Shown: one piece after another, positions 34,645-44,100 of the stretch
How the letters are laid out: each line of letters begins with the position of its first letter
Position numbering within the stretch: the stretch's first letter is position 1
Source: Streptomyces sp. R33
GTDB taxonomy: Bacteria > Actinomycetota > Actinomycetes > Streptomycetales > Streptomycetaceae
Assembly: GCF_041200175.1 (NCBI RefSeq)
Contig: NZ_CP165727.1
Location: 6,933,501 to 6,997,500, forward strand
DNA length: 64,000 nucleotides
Direction of reading: 5' to 3'
Position numbers and translations under genes: made by a program
Notes under the pieces: generated by a model
Databases searched by the model: none
Seen by the model: the letters and a program-made list of their open reading frames with translations, nothing else
What the model was told of the DNA's origin: nothing

Positions 34645-35107
34645 GTGTCCGGGGGTGTCCCGTCAGTCCACTGTCCTTCCGTGTCGTGCCGGCCCGTCAA
34701 GGGCGCTCCTCCTTCGTCGTCGCGTCGCTTCGCGATGGCCTTCGGCCACCCTTGACCGACCGACCCGCCCCGGAATGCCATAAGACTGCCGGGAAGCCCC
34801 CGAAGGAATGGCCGGGGGGTTCATGTTCCGATTGGCCCCGATCAGAGATGCTGACCGGCGGCCCCTGTCCATCCGCACCCAGGCGACCAGGACCACCGAT
34901 CCAGGCCGGTGCCGGGCCGCGGGGAGGGGAACGCCTCCCTCAAGGGCCCAGATGAAGCCCTTTCCGGACCCAGGCAGGGTCAACCCGCACCAGACAGCGG
35001 CCAGATCCCCCTGTCGGTAGGAGTTGGTCCGTAGACGCCCCAGATCGCTACGCGCTCCTCATCTCTCGGCGTCCGCCGGCCGTCTGGGGTTGGGCATAGG
35101 CCGCCCA
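34633..35107 (+). repeat. Left arm of a large inverted repeat (~475 bp)
   Basis: This arm matches the reverse complement of 35291-35764. The outer 190 bases (34633-34822 against 35575-35764) align without gaps and with about three mismatches by eye. Inward, conserved islands alternate with divergent stretches: 34860-34879, 34941-35005, 35035-35061 and 35078-35107. It contains strong local hairpins (see findings). The ORFs crossing it have no coding signature. Confidence 0.9.
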
Positions 35108-35290
35108 CGGCCGGCACGGTCCGGCATGGGATGCGACTGCGGGTTGTTTGTCCCGTTTTGACGCCCAGTTGAGACGTGAACGGGCGCTTGTCGGAGTGAG
35201 AGGTTGAGAAATCCGCCACCAGACTCCGTCTGGCCCGCTTTTCGCCCCGAACGGCTCGCAGACGCCCGAAAACCCGCCCACCGAGGCGTC

Positions 35291-35764
35291 TGGGCGGCCT
35301 ATGCCCAGCCCCAGACGGCCGTCAGCCGCCAAGCCGGGAGGAGCGCGTAGCGATCTGGGGCGCCTGCGGGCCCACACCTCCCGGCATGGTCATCTGGCCG
35401 CTGTCTGGTGCAGGTTGACCCTGCCTGGGTCCGGAAAGGGCTTCCTTTGGGCCCTTTAGGGGACTGTGGCCTCCCCCTGGCCCCATCCCGCTCCACCTCG
35501 GTGGTCCCGGGGAATGGGGTGCGGATGGACAGGGGCCCCTGCTCGGCATCTCTGAGGGGCCCTCATCCGTATCCGAACCCCCCGGCCATTCCTTCGGGGG
35601 CTTCCCGGCAGTCTTATGGCATTCCGGGGCGGGTCGGTCGGTCAAGGGTGGCCGAAGGCCATCGCGAAGCGACGCGACGACGAAGGAGGAGCGCCCTTGA
35701 GGGACCGGCACGACACGGAAGGACAGTGGACTGACGGGACGCCCCCGGACACACACCGACACCG
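35291..35764 (-). repeat. Right arm of the large inverted repeat (~474 bp)
   Basis: This is the second copy of the ~475-bp element, in opposite orientation. A 183-bp central spacer (35108-35290) separates the arms; it is unrelated to either and holds a small palindrome CCAGAC-TCC-GTCTGG at 35219-35233. Arm lengths are equal to within a base despite internal divergence. Confidence 0.9.
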
Positions 35765-36104
35765 CTCACACAGACCCCGCCCCCCGACATCCCGGCAAAT
35801 GTCTCCGACGCCGCTCAGCTCAGAACCCGCCCCGCCTCCCCAGGCCCCCGCTCGCCTCACCGACGCCGAGAACACGAGCCCCACCCCCGTCCTCCCGATC
35901 CGCTCGCCTGCTGCCGAATGCACGGACCCCGCCCTCGGCGTCCCGATCGAGCCTTTCGGCGCCGAGCGCGTGGACCCGCCCCCCGCCCTCCCGACCGGCG
36001 CCCCCGACGCCGCTTGCTCAGACCCCGCCCCCGCCCTCCCGACCGGCGCCCCCGGCGCCGAGCGCGGCGCCCCCGCCCCCGCCCCCCCCCGCCTGCCCCT
36101 CCCC
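35765..36104 (-). repeat. 46-49-bp G-rich tandem repeats, right flank (minus strand)
   Basis: On the plus strand the units appear as C-rich sequence starting CCCGATC or CCCGACC at 35896, 35942, 35990 and 36038, spaced 46, 48 and 48 bases. They mirror the left flank and run up to the pxpC stop codon. Confidence 0.7.
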
Positions 36105-36974
36105 CTACCCCCGCACGAACCTGACCCCCACCCCCGGTCTGGCCTGGGCTGCTGCGTTCAGGGGTGGGCCCGGGGGGACCACGCCTACGACCGGGTAGCC
36201 GCCCGTCACCGGGTGGTCGGCCAGGAACACCACCGGCAGGCCGTCCGGGGGGACCTGGACCGCGCCCAGCACCATGCCCTCGCTCGGGAGTTCACCGCCG
36301 CGGCTGCGGATCAGCGGGGCCCCGGCCTCGGTGCGCAGTCCGATGCGGTTCGACTCCGACGAGACCCGGAACTCCGCGCGCCACAGGGCCGCGAGCGAAG
36401 CCGGCTCGAACCAGTCCGCCCGCGGCCCCAGCCGCAACGGCAGCACCAGCTCGGTCGGCGCCCCCGGCACCCGCAGCGCATCCGCCCCGCTGACCGGATC
36501 CGGCCCGGGCGGACCCACCGGCAGCTTTGTCCCGGCCGACAGGACGGCCGGCCCCAGCCCCGACAGCAGGTCCGTCGAGCGACTGCCCAGGACCGGCGGT
36601 ACGGCGAAGCCTCCCCGCACCGCGACGTAGCTGCGCACCCCCGACTCCGCCCGGCCCACCTCCAGCTCCGCCCCGGCCCGGAGCCGGACCGGGGCTCCCC
36701 AGGCCACCGCCCGGCCGGACACCCGTACCGCACAGGGAGCGCCCGTGACCGCCACGGTCACGGGCGTCAGCGCCCGCAGGCCGACCCCGTCCAGGGTGGT
36801 CTCCAGCGCGGCAGCCTCCGGCGGGTTGCCCAGCAGCCGGTTGGCCAGGCCGTGCGCCCCCGTGTCCAGCGCGCCGGACCTGGGCACCCCCAGATGCGCG
36901 TACCCGGGCCGCCCCAGGTCCTGGACGGTGGTCAGCGCCCCCGCCCGGAGCACCTCCAGCGCAGCACCGCTCAC
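36105..36974 (-). CDS. pxpC: 5-oxoprolinase subunit C (biotin-dependent carboxyltransferase-like)
   Basis: PxpC works with PxpA and PxpB to hydrolyse 5-oxoproline to glutamate using ATP. The 289-residue protein shows the family features: EVLRAGALTTVQDLGRPGYAHLGVPRSGALD at the start, GGFAVPPVLGSRSTD in the middle, and FLADHPVTGGYPVVGVV near the end. GTG 36974 overlaps the pxpB stop. Its 3' end borders the repeat element, and the last residues before the TAG (QARPGVGVRFVRG) look native. Confidence 0.93.
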   Translation of the reverse strand: MSGAALEVLRAGALTTVQDLGRPGYAHLGVPRSGALDTGAHGLANRLLGNPPEAAALETTLDGVGLRALTPVTVAVTGAPCAVRVSGRAVAWGAPVRLRAGAELEVGRAESGVRSYVAVRGGFAVPPVLGSRSTDLLSGLGPAVLSAGTKLPVGPPGPDPVSGADALRVPGAPTELVLPLRLGPRADWFEPASLAALWRAEFRVSSESNRIGLRTEAGAPLIRSRGGELPSEGMVLGAVQVPPDGLPVVFLADHPVTGGYPVVGVVPPGPPLNAAAQARPGVGVRFVRG

Positions 36975-37588
36975 CCCGCCACCTCCTCGAACCGCACCCG
37001 TACCCCCGGCGCGAACAGTGCCGCCGGTTCCCGCTCCGGATCCCACAGCACCGCGTCCGTGCTCCCGATCAGCTGCCAGCCGCCGGGGGAGGAGCGCGGG
37101 TACACCCCCGCGTACTCGCCCGCCAGCGCCAGCGAGCCCGCCGGGACGGCCGTACGGGGCGTGGCCCGCCGCGGCAGGTGGTAGCGCTCCGGCAGCCCCG
37201 TCAGGTATCCGAATCCCGGGGCGAACCCGCAGAAAGCCACCCGGAACACCGTCCCCCCGACGATGCCCGCCACCTCCCGCTCCGCGACCCCCCACAGCCG
37301 GGCCGCCTCCGCCAGGTCCGGGCCGTCGTACCGCACCGGGACGGTGACCAGGGGCCCCTCGGCCTCCGCGAGCGGCGGAACCTCCCAGCGCGCGATCCGT
37401 TCTGCCAGCGCACGCGGCTCGCGCACGCCGTCCAGCAGCACGGTCCGTGCGGCCGGCACGACGTCCCGTACGGCTCCCAGCTCGCCCGCGTCCCGCCGCC
37501 GCAGCAGCTCCGCGTGGAGCGCGGCCACCTCCGCCGCCGAGTCCAGCTCCATCAGCAGCGCCTCACCGCCCACCACCAGCGGCCTCAC
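36971..37588 (-). CDS. pxpB: 5-oxoprolinase subunit B (KipI-like)
   Basis: This 205-residue protein of the allophanate-hydrolase-subunit-1/KipI family carries the hallmark FCGFAPGFGYLTGLP and a GSLALAGEYAGVYPRSSPGGWQLIG block with the conserved PGGW. GTG 37588 overlaps the pxpA stop and the end overlaps pxpC, giving a fully coupled three-gene operon. Length and motifs are normal. Confidence 0.94.
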   Translation of the reverse strand: MRPLVVGGEALLMELDSAAEVAALHAELLRRRDAGELGAVRDVVPAARTVLLDGVREPRALAERIARWEVPPLAEAEGPLVTVPVRYDGPDLAEAARLWGVAEREVAGIVGGTVFRVAFCGFAPGFGYLTGLPERYHLPRRATPRTAVPAGSLALAGEYAGVYPRSSPGGWQLIGSTDAVLWDPEREPAALFAPGVRVRFEEVAG

Positions 37589-38364
37589 GCGAAGGCCTCC
37601 ACCCGGACGCCGGCCGCGCCCAGCGCCTCGCGGACCCGCAGGGCGAGCTGCGCCGCCCCCGGGGTGTCCCCGTGCAGGCACAGCGAGCGCGCCTCCAGTG
37701 CCACCCGGGAGCCGTCGGCGGCCGTCACCGCGCCCTCGGTCGCCATCCCGACCGCGCGGGCGACCACGGCGTCCGGGTCGTGCAGCACCGCCCCCGGCTC
37801 GCTGCGCGGCACCAGCGTCCCGGCCGGCGTGTACGCCCGGTCGGCGAACGCCTCCGGTACGGCCGTGAGGCCCGCCGCCTCGGCGGCGGCCAGCAGCAGC
37901 GAGCCCGGCAGGCCGAGCACCGGCAGGTCGCCGGCCCCGGCGGCCGTCCGCACGCCGGCGACGACGGCGCCCGCCTGGCCGGCGTCGTGGACCGTGCGGT
38001 TGTACAGCGCACCGTGCGGTTTCACGTACGACACCCGGGAGCCGGCCGCCCGTGCGAAGACCTCCAGTGCCCCGATCTGGTACGCCACCTCGTCGGCCAG
38101 CTCGCCCGCGGGCACGTCCATGGAGCGCCGCCCGAAGCCCGCCAGATCCCGGTACGAGACCTGCGCGCCGATCCGTACGCCCCGCTCCGCGGCCAGCTCG
38201 CAGACCCGGCGCATGATGGACGGGTCCCCGGCGTGGAAACCGCAGGCCACGTTGGCGCTGGTGACGACGGACAGCAGGGCCTCGTCGTCGGTCAGCGTCC
38301 AGCGCCCGAAGCCCTCGCCGAGGTCGGCGTTGAGATCGATCAGAGGTGTGATCATGGCAGCCAT
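37585..38364 (-). CDS. pxpA: 5-oxoprolinase subunit A (LamB/YcsF family)
   Basis: This 259-residue protein of the LamB/YcsF family carries the signature IDLNADLGEGFG, ANVACGFHAGDPSIM with the metal His, GAQVSYRDLAGFGRR and YVKPHGALYN. It is the first gene of pxpABC. Two ATGs (38364 and 38355) are possible starts; neither has a good Shine-Dalgarno. The operon diverges from the SMC-like cluster across about 150 bp. Confidence 0.95.
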   Translation of the reverse strand: MAAMITPLIDLNADLGEGFGRWTLTDDEALLSVVTSANVACGFHAGDPSIMRRVCELAAERGVRIGAQVSYRDLAGFGRRSMDVPAGELADEVAYQIGALEVFARAAGSRVSYVKPHGALYNRTVHDAGQAGAVVAGVRTAAGAGDLPVLGLPGSLLLAAAEAAGLTAVPEAFADRAYTPAGTLVPRSEPGAVLHDPDAVVARAVGMATEGAVTAADGSRVALEARSLCLHGDTPGAAQLALRVREALGAAGVRVEAFA

Positions 38365-38517
38365 GCGGTGAGCGTAGAACAGCGCCCGCACGGCGGTGAC
38401 GGGGTTCGGCCGCGCGTTCGGTGGGACGTCCGGTGCCACGCCTGCGGGTGCCCGGGACCGATCCGGCCGAACCATGCCGTTTGGGATGTTGTCCGTGTCA
38501 GCGCCTAGTCTTTGTCC

Positions 38518-40023
38518 GTGACTCTCCCTGCCCCGGCGAAGACCCTTCCGTCCCCGGCGCCGGGCCCGGCCGCCGACGAGGGCCTGGCCCGGCGGCTGCG
38601 CGCGCTCGCCTGCACCGCCCCGCTGCACGACCTCGACGTACGCAAGGCCAATCTCGCCGGCGAGTACGGGATCTACGCGATGGCGGAGGTCGCGCTCGCC
38701 GCGATCGACCTGGTCACGCTCAACATGGACTTCGACACCGGCGCCGACCACGAGCAGATAGTGGCCCGGCTGCTGCCGCGCATCGCCGCGCAGGCACCAC
38801 ACCGACCGGCCGCCGAGCACGAGCGGGTGGCCCGCTGGGTGCTGGAGAACCTGATCAACGTCGGCAGCGTGGACCGGGGCTTCCGGGCGATCTACGGCAC
38901 GTTCGGCCCCGACGGGGTGTACGTACGGCGGGACTACGACTTCAAGCTGATCGAAGAGGTCCCCGGCTACGGCGGCGCGGTCTACCTCCGTACGACGGAC
39001 GAAGCCGTCAACGTGCTGGTCGGCGCCCTCGACACGGACGTCACCAGCGCGCAGATCGCCGCCGAGGTGAAGCTGGAGGTCCTGATCAGCCGGGGCCGCC
39101 TGGCGGACGCCCAGCTCGCCGCCGAGCAGGCCCGGTACCGCACGGTCCAGTACGCCGAGACGCTGCGCCGCACGCTGGACGCGACCCGGCGCAACGTCCG
39201 GGCGGTGGACTGGCTGCAGTCCGTGCCCGACATGATCGAGGAGGCCCTCGACCATGTCGCCGACCGCTACCGGCACGAGAACGCGATCCTCACGAACATC
39301 CGCCGGGCGCGCGACGAGGCGGAAGAGCCGGAGAACAAGCGGCGCGCCGCCGAGCTCGTCGACATCGTCAAGGACTGCATCCGCCGCCACACCCAGCTCC
39401 AGTCGCGACTGCTGGACGCGGGCCCGCTGTTCCGTGCCGAACAGGACCGGCAGGCCTTCGCGGCGCCTTCCCCGCGCTCGGGGATCGACCTGTACGGGCA
39501 GCTCGTCGCCCCGATCCTGCCGCTGCCGGTCGCGCAGGCCGGACGGGTCACCGACGCCTTCTTCGCCGCGGGCGCGGGCTTGCGCACGCCCGTCTCCGTG
39601 CGCGTCGCCGACCTCGTCGAGATACTGCTGACGCCGCCGGTGGAGCGCGAGCACCTCGGCGCGGAGATGCCGGAGCCGGACCTCATCGCGACCCCCGACG
39701 ACAGCCGCTTCAGCGAGGAGCAGCTGGCCGCCGCGATGGAGCTCCTGGACCTGCCGCACGACGCCCCGCGCCGCCTGTCCGGGCTGCTCGCGCAGGCCCG
39801 GCGCAGCGACCCGGACCTGCCGTACCTGGTGGCCCTGCTGGCCGTCCACGCGGCGAGCCCGGCGGTCGGCACGGCGTACCGGCAGGGCGAGGAGCGGCTG
39901 CTCTTCGCGGTGGACGACGGCACGGAGCTCGACGACCCCGAGTTCGGCGGCGCGGACCTGATCGTCGGCACGGCCCTCCTGGACGCGGCCGCGATGACCG
40001 CGGACCGCACGGAGGCGGCATGA
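38518..40023 (+). CDS. Kleisin-like subunit of an SMC complex (MksF/JetA-like)
   Basis: This 501-residue soluble, largely helical protein has a winged-helix-like N-terminus (LDVRKANLAGEYGIYAMAEVALAAIDLVTLNMDF) and a long coiled-coil middle (about residues 185-310, with AAEQARYRTVQYAETLRRTLDATRR). A second globular end follows. Size, architecture and position as first gene before an MksE-like and an SMC-like gene fit MksF/JetA kleisins; the identification rests on context and fold pattern, not on a strict motif. GTG 38518 (or TTG 38512) has no Shine-Dalgarno; a TAGTCT -10 box six bases upstream suggests a leaderless message. Confidence 0.65.
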   Translation: MTLPAPAKTLPSPAPGPAADEGLARRLRALACTAPLHDLDVRKANLAGEYGIYAMAEVALAAIDLVTLNMDFDTGADHEQIVARLLPRIAAQAPHRPAAEHERVARWVLENLINVGSVDRGFRAIYGTFGPDGVYVRRDYDFKLIEEVPGYGGAVYLRTTDEAVNVLVGALDTDVTSAQIAAEVKLEVLISRGRLADAQLAAEQARYRTVQYAETLRRTLDATRRNVRAVDWLQSVPDMIEEALDHVADRYRHENAILTNIRRARDEAEEPENKRRAAELVDIVKDCIRRHTQLQSRLLDAGPLFRAEQDRQAFAAPSPRSGIDLYGQLVAPILPLPVAQAGRVTDAFFAAGAGLRTPVSVRVADLVEILLTPPVEREHLGAEMPEPDLIATPDDSRFSEEQLAAAMELLDLPHDAPRRLSGLLAQARRSDPDLPYLVALLAVHAASPAVGTAYRQGEERLLFAVDDGTELDDPEFGGADLIVGTALLDAAAMTADRTEAA

Positions 40024-40142
40024 CCGCCGTCCGCCCGGGCCGCCGCCCGCGCCCGCGGACCGGCGTCGCCGCCGGTCCGACCGCCGGGCGCCCCGCCGCC
40101 GTACATCACGACCACCCCACCGCCGAGGAGATCCACCCGTGA
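40020..40142 (+). CDS. Possible 40-residue coupling ORF
   Basis: The ORF encodes a Pro/Arg-rich peptide (MTAVRPGRRPRPRTGVAAGP...). Its ATG overlaps the stop of the gene before and its stop overlaps the GTG of the gene after, both by ATGA/GTGA-type junctions. It may only bridge ribosomes across the 115-bp gap. There is no similarity I know. Confidence 0.3.
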   Translation: MTAVRPGRRPRPRTGVAAGPTAGRPAAVHHDHPTAEEIHP

Positions 40143-41041
40143 GCGACCACCACGCCGAGAACCCCGCGTGGAGCGAGCCCGACGCGCCGTCGGCTCCCGT
40201 CGCGCCCGCCCCCGGAGGGTCCGTCACCCCCGCCGACGCCGCGGACGCGGCACGGCTCGTCGCCTTCGGGCTGCAGCCCAAGCTCCTCCCGGCCCGCGAC
40301 GCCGAGTACGCCGAACTGCTGCGCCGCTACCGTGAGGACCCGGCCTTCGGGCGTCTCGCCGACGCCGTCGCCACCGGCCTCGGCCTCGTCGTCCTCGAGG
40401 TGTCCCCGCGCGCCGGCATGGCCGTCGCCGCCGGCGAGGACTCCGTCTTCGCCGTCCGGATGGGCGACTACGCCCGCCGCACCACCGCCGACTCCGCCGA
40501 CCGCTTCCTGCACGGCCTCGCCCACCTCGCCGTCGCCGCCCTCGCCTTCCCGCGGCCCGAGGACCTCGCCGACGACGGCTACATCGGCCGCGTCACCGTC
40601 AACGGCGTCGACGCGTTCGTCCGGCAGACCTGCCGCCGCCTCGAGGAGCGCGCCGAGGAGCTCGGCGAGAACACCGACCCGGCCACCGGCGCCCCCGGCC
40701 TCGAGGCCGCCTGGCGCGTCTACGCCCGCCGCAGTGCGACCGGCGCCACCAAGGACGCGCGCCGCCTCGCCGGCTCCACCACGGGCATCGTCGGCAAGGC
40801 CGCCGCCTTCCTCACCGACTCCGGGTTCCTCCAGCGCACCGGCGACGACGCCGGCGGCACCTACCGCACCACCCCCCGCTACCAGCTCCAGGTCCGCGAC
40901 ATGGCGGGCAGCGCGGCCATGGCCGAGCTCCTGGAACTCGGCGTGGTCCCCGTCAGCGACGGCTCCGCCAGCCTCCTCCCGCCGCCCGAGGGCGACGACC
41001 TGGAGCTCGCCGCCGACGCCGGACTGCCCTTCCACGCCTGA
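40139..41041 (+). CDS. MksE/JetB-like subunit of an SMC complex
   Basis: This 300-residue protein has a disordered Pro/Ala N-terminus (about 40 residues), then winged-helix-like segments (LRRYREDPAFGRLADAVATGLGLVVLEVSPRAG and TTGIVGKAAAFLTDSGFLQRTGDDAGGTYRTTPRYQLQVRDM). The placement between the kleisin-like and SMC-like genes and the winged-helix make-up fit MksE/JetB. GTG 40139 has GAGGAG upstream. It lacks any enzymatic motif. Confidence 0.65.
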   Translation: MSDHHAENPAWSEPDAPSAPVAPAPGGSVTPADAADAARLVAFGLQPKLLPARDAEYAELLRRYREDPAFGRLADAVATGLGLVVLEVSPRAGMAVAAGEDSVFAVRMGDYARRTTADSADRFLHGLAHLAVAALAFPRPEDLADDGYIGRVTVNGVDAFVRQTCRRLEERAEELGENTDPATGAPGLEAAWRVYARRSATGATKDARRLAGSTTGIVGKAAAFLTDSGFLQRTGDDAGGTYRTTPRYQLQVRDMAGSAAMAELLELGVVPVSDGSASLLPPPEGDDLELAADAGLPFHA

Positions 41042-41117
41042 GGCCCGCCGCCGAGCACCGCCGCCCGACCTGCCCTACGTACCGAGACACACCGAGAAAC
41101 AACGAGAGTCCGCCGCC

Positions 41118-44100
41118 ATGTACGAGCTGTCCCGGATCCGCCTCTACTCCATCGGGCCCGCCGGTGCGCGCTACGCCGACACCGTGCTCGACCTGCGCGG
41201 AGTCGGCGAGCCGGTGCCCCACCCGGCACCCGCCCAGGCGGAGTTCTTCGAGGACGAGCCCACCGGCCCGCCGCGCCGCCCGGCGCCCGCCGGCGTGCTC
41301 TTCCTGGAGAACGGCGGCGGCAAGTCCGTCCTGCTCAAGCTGATCTTCTCGGTGATGCTGCCCGGCCACCGCAACACCCTCGGCGGCGCCAGCTCCGGCG
41401 TCCTGCGCAAGTTCCTGCTCGCCGACGACTGCGGGCACGTGGCCCTGGAGTGGCAGCACACCCAGACCGGCGAGTGCGTCGTCGTCGGCAAGGTCAGCGA
41501 GTGGCGCGGCCGCCAGGTCTCCAACGACCCGCGCAAGTTCGCCGAGGCCTGGTACTCCTTCCGCCCCGGGCCGGGCCTGAGCCTGGACAACCTCCCCGTC
41601 GCCGAGGCCACCGCCGTCCGCCCGCCCGTCGAAGGCGCCTCCGGCGCCCAGGGCCGGCGCCGCACGATGAAGGGCTTCCGCGACGCCCTCACCGAGGCCG
41701 GCAAGGCGTACCCGCACCTCGAGGTGTGCTTCGAGGAGATCCACGACCGCTGGAACGAGCACCTCACCGAACTCGGCCTCGACCCCGAACTCTTCCGCTA
41801 CCAGCGCGAGATGAACGCCGACGAGGGCGAGGCCGCCGGCCTCTTCGCGGTCAAGAAGGACTCCGACTTCACCGACCTGCTGCTGCGCGCCGTCACCGAC
41901 ACCCGCGACACCGACGGCCTCGCCGACCTGGTGCACGGCTTCGGCAACAAGCTCGGCCGCCGCGCCGAGCTGATGGCCGAACGGGACTTCACCGCCGGCT
42001 CGGTGGACCTGCTCACCAAGATCGTCGAAGCCGCCGAGGCCCGCTCCCGGCTCCGCGACGTCCACGCGGGCGCCGAGCGCCGTACGCGGACCCTCGCCCG
42101 GCGGCTTTCCGCCCGCGCCGCCGAGGAGCGCGGCCGCGCCGCCGACCTCGCGCAGCGGGTCACCGGCGCCGCCGACGGGGTCACCTCCGCCGAGTCCGCG
42201 CGCTCCCGCAGCGCCGCCATCTCCGCCGAACTCGCCTACCGGCACGCCTCGCTGGCGCTGACCGTCGCCGACAAGGCCGCCGCCGCCCAGCGCCGCGAGC
42301 TCCTCGAAGCACGCACCCTGCACTCCGCGTGGCAGGCCGCCGAGATCGTGCTGCGCCACCGCGCCGCGTCCGACCGCTCCGCCCGGGTCGCCGCGGCGAT
42401 CCTGGAGGCCGAGCGGGACGCGGCTCCGGCGCTGGCCGCCCGTGCCACGGCCGCCGCCGCGCTCGTACGGGCCCTGCACACCGCCGCCGACGACGGGGAG
42501 CGGGTCGCCAACGAGGAGGAGGAGCGGTCCGCCAGCCTCCAGGAGGCGGGCGAGGCCGCCCACCGCGATGCCACCGCAGCCGCCACGGCAGCCCAGCGCG
42601 CCCGCAGCGAGGCCGAACACCTGCGGGCGCGGCTCGCCGAGGTTGAGCAGGAGACCGCCGAGGCCGTCCGGGCCGGCTGGCTCGACGACTCGGCGCCCGA
42701 CGCGGACCCGGCGCGCGCGGCCCTCGCCGCCAGTGACGCAGAGAAGACCGCCGTGGCCGCCTGGGACGAGTCCCGCGAGGCCGCGCGTAGCGCCGCCGAC
42801 GCCGCCCGCGAGGCCGCCGCCGCGGAGTCGCGGGCCGAACTCACCGCCGCGCGGGCCGCGGACGCCGCCGATGCGGCCGAGGCGGCGCACGCAGCCGAGC
42901 ACCGGGCGGCCGCCTCCCTCGCCGCCTCCCCCCGCCTGGCGGAACTCCTGGGCCTCCCGCCGATCCCCGAAACCTTCCTCCCCCACCCGCGTACGGGCAC
43001 GCCGGGCGCCGCGTCCGGCGCGCAGCCCGGCCCGGCCGGTGCCGGGCCCGGCTCCACCGGTGACGGACCGGCCCCGACCGCAACCGCCGGAGGCGATGGG
43101 CTGACCGTCGAGGACCTCGACCGGAACGCCGACGAACTGCGCGAACTGCTCACCCGCGGAGTCGGGGCGGCCGAGCGGCAGTTGTTCGAGCTGCGCACCG
43201 CCGCCGCCGACGACGCCCGGATCCTCGGCGCGCTCGGCGACGGCGGACTGCTGCCGCCCGGCCCCGACGTCCTCGCCACCGTCGAGTACCTCGGCGAACA
43301 CGGCATCCCGGCCCTGCCCGGCTGGCGCTACCTCGCGCAGTCCGTGGACCCCGCCGACCACGCCGCCGTCCTCGCCGCCCGCCCCGAGCTCGTCGACGGC
43401 GTCGTCATCACCGACCCCGACACCCACTCCCGGGCCCGCGAGGTCCTCTCCGCGGCCGCCCTGCTGCCCCGCTCCACCGTGGCCGTCGGTACGGCCGCCG
43501 CACTGCTGGCGCCCGTGCCGCCCGCCGATCACTCCGACACCGGGGTCTTCCTCGTCCCGCCCAACCCGGCCATGCACGACGAGCACGCCGCCGACGAGGA
43601 GCGCCAGGCGCTGCGCACCCGCGCCACCGCCCGCGACACCGAGATCCGCGACCTGGCCGCCCGCCTCGCCGGGGACCGTGAACTCGCCGCCCGCCTCGCC
43701 TCCTGGCGCACCGGCTGCCCGCCCGGCCGCCTCGCCGAGCTGGCGCAGCAGGCCGAGGCCGCCCGTGCGTTCGCCGAGGAGGCCGACGCCGAGCTGGCGG
43801 AGGCCCGTACCGTACGCGCCGAGGCCGACGAGGCCGCCGCCGACGCCGCCCGCGTCCGCGACGAACGCCAGGACACCGCCCAGCGGGCCCGCCGCGCCGC
43901 CGACGCCCTCGCGGGGCTCGCCTTCCGCCTGCGCGAGCGCGCCGGCTGGCAGGTCAAGGTCCGCGAACTCGCCGACGAGGCCGCCGAGTCCGAGGCCCGC
44001 GCCGAGGTCTGCCTGGACCGGGCCCGCGCGGCCGACGAGGACCGCCGCGCAGCCCAGCGCGCCGCCGACGACGCCCGCCGTACCGCCCGCGCGCTGCGCG

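Noticed and set aside
35322..35762. A 146-residue minus-strand frame and its mirror on the plus strand (34290-34955) within the inverted repeat
   Set aside because: The frames follow the repeat arms, have no domain or start signal, and the conserved DNA folds into hairpins; non-coding sequence is the better explanation. I recall similar spurious annotations in other Streptomyces.
35616..37184. A 522-residue plus-strand frame across the right arm and pxpC
   Set aside because: It is antisense to pxpC/pxpB and Pro/Arg low complexity.
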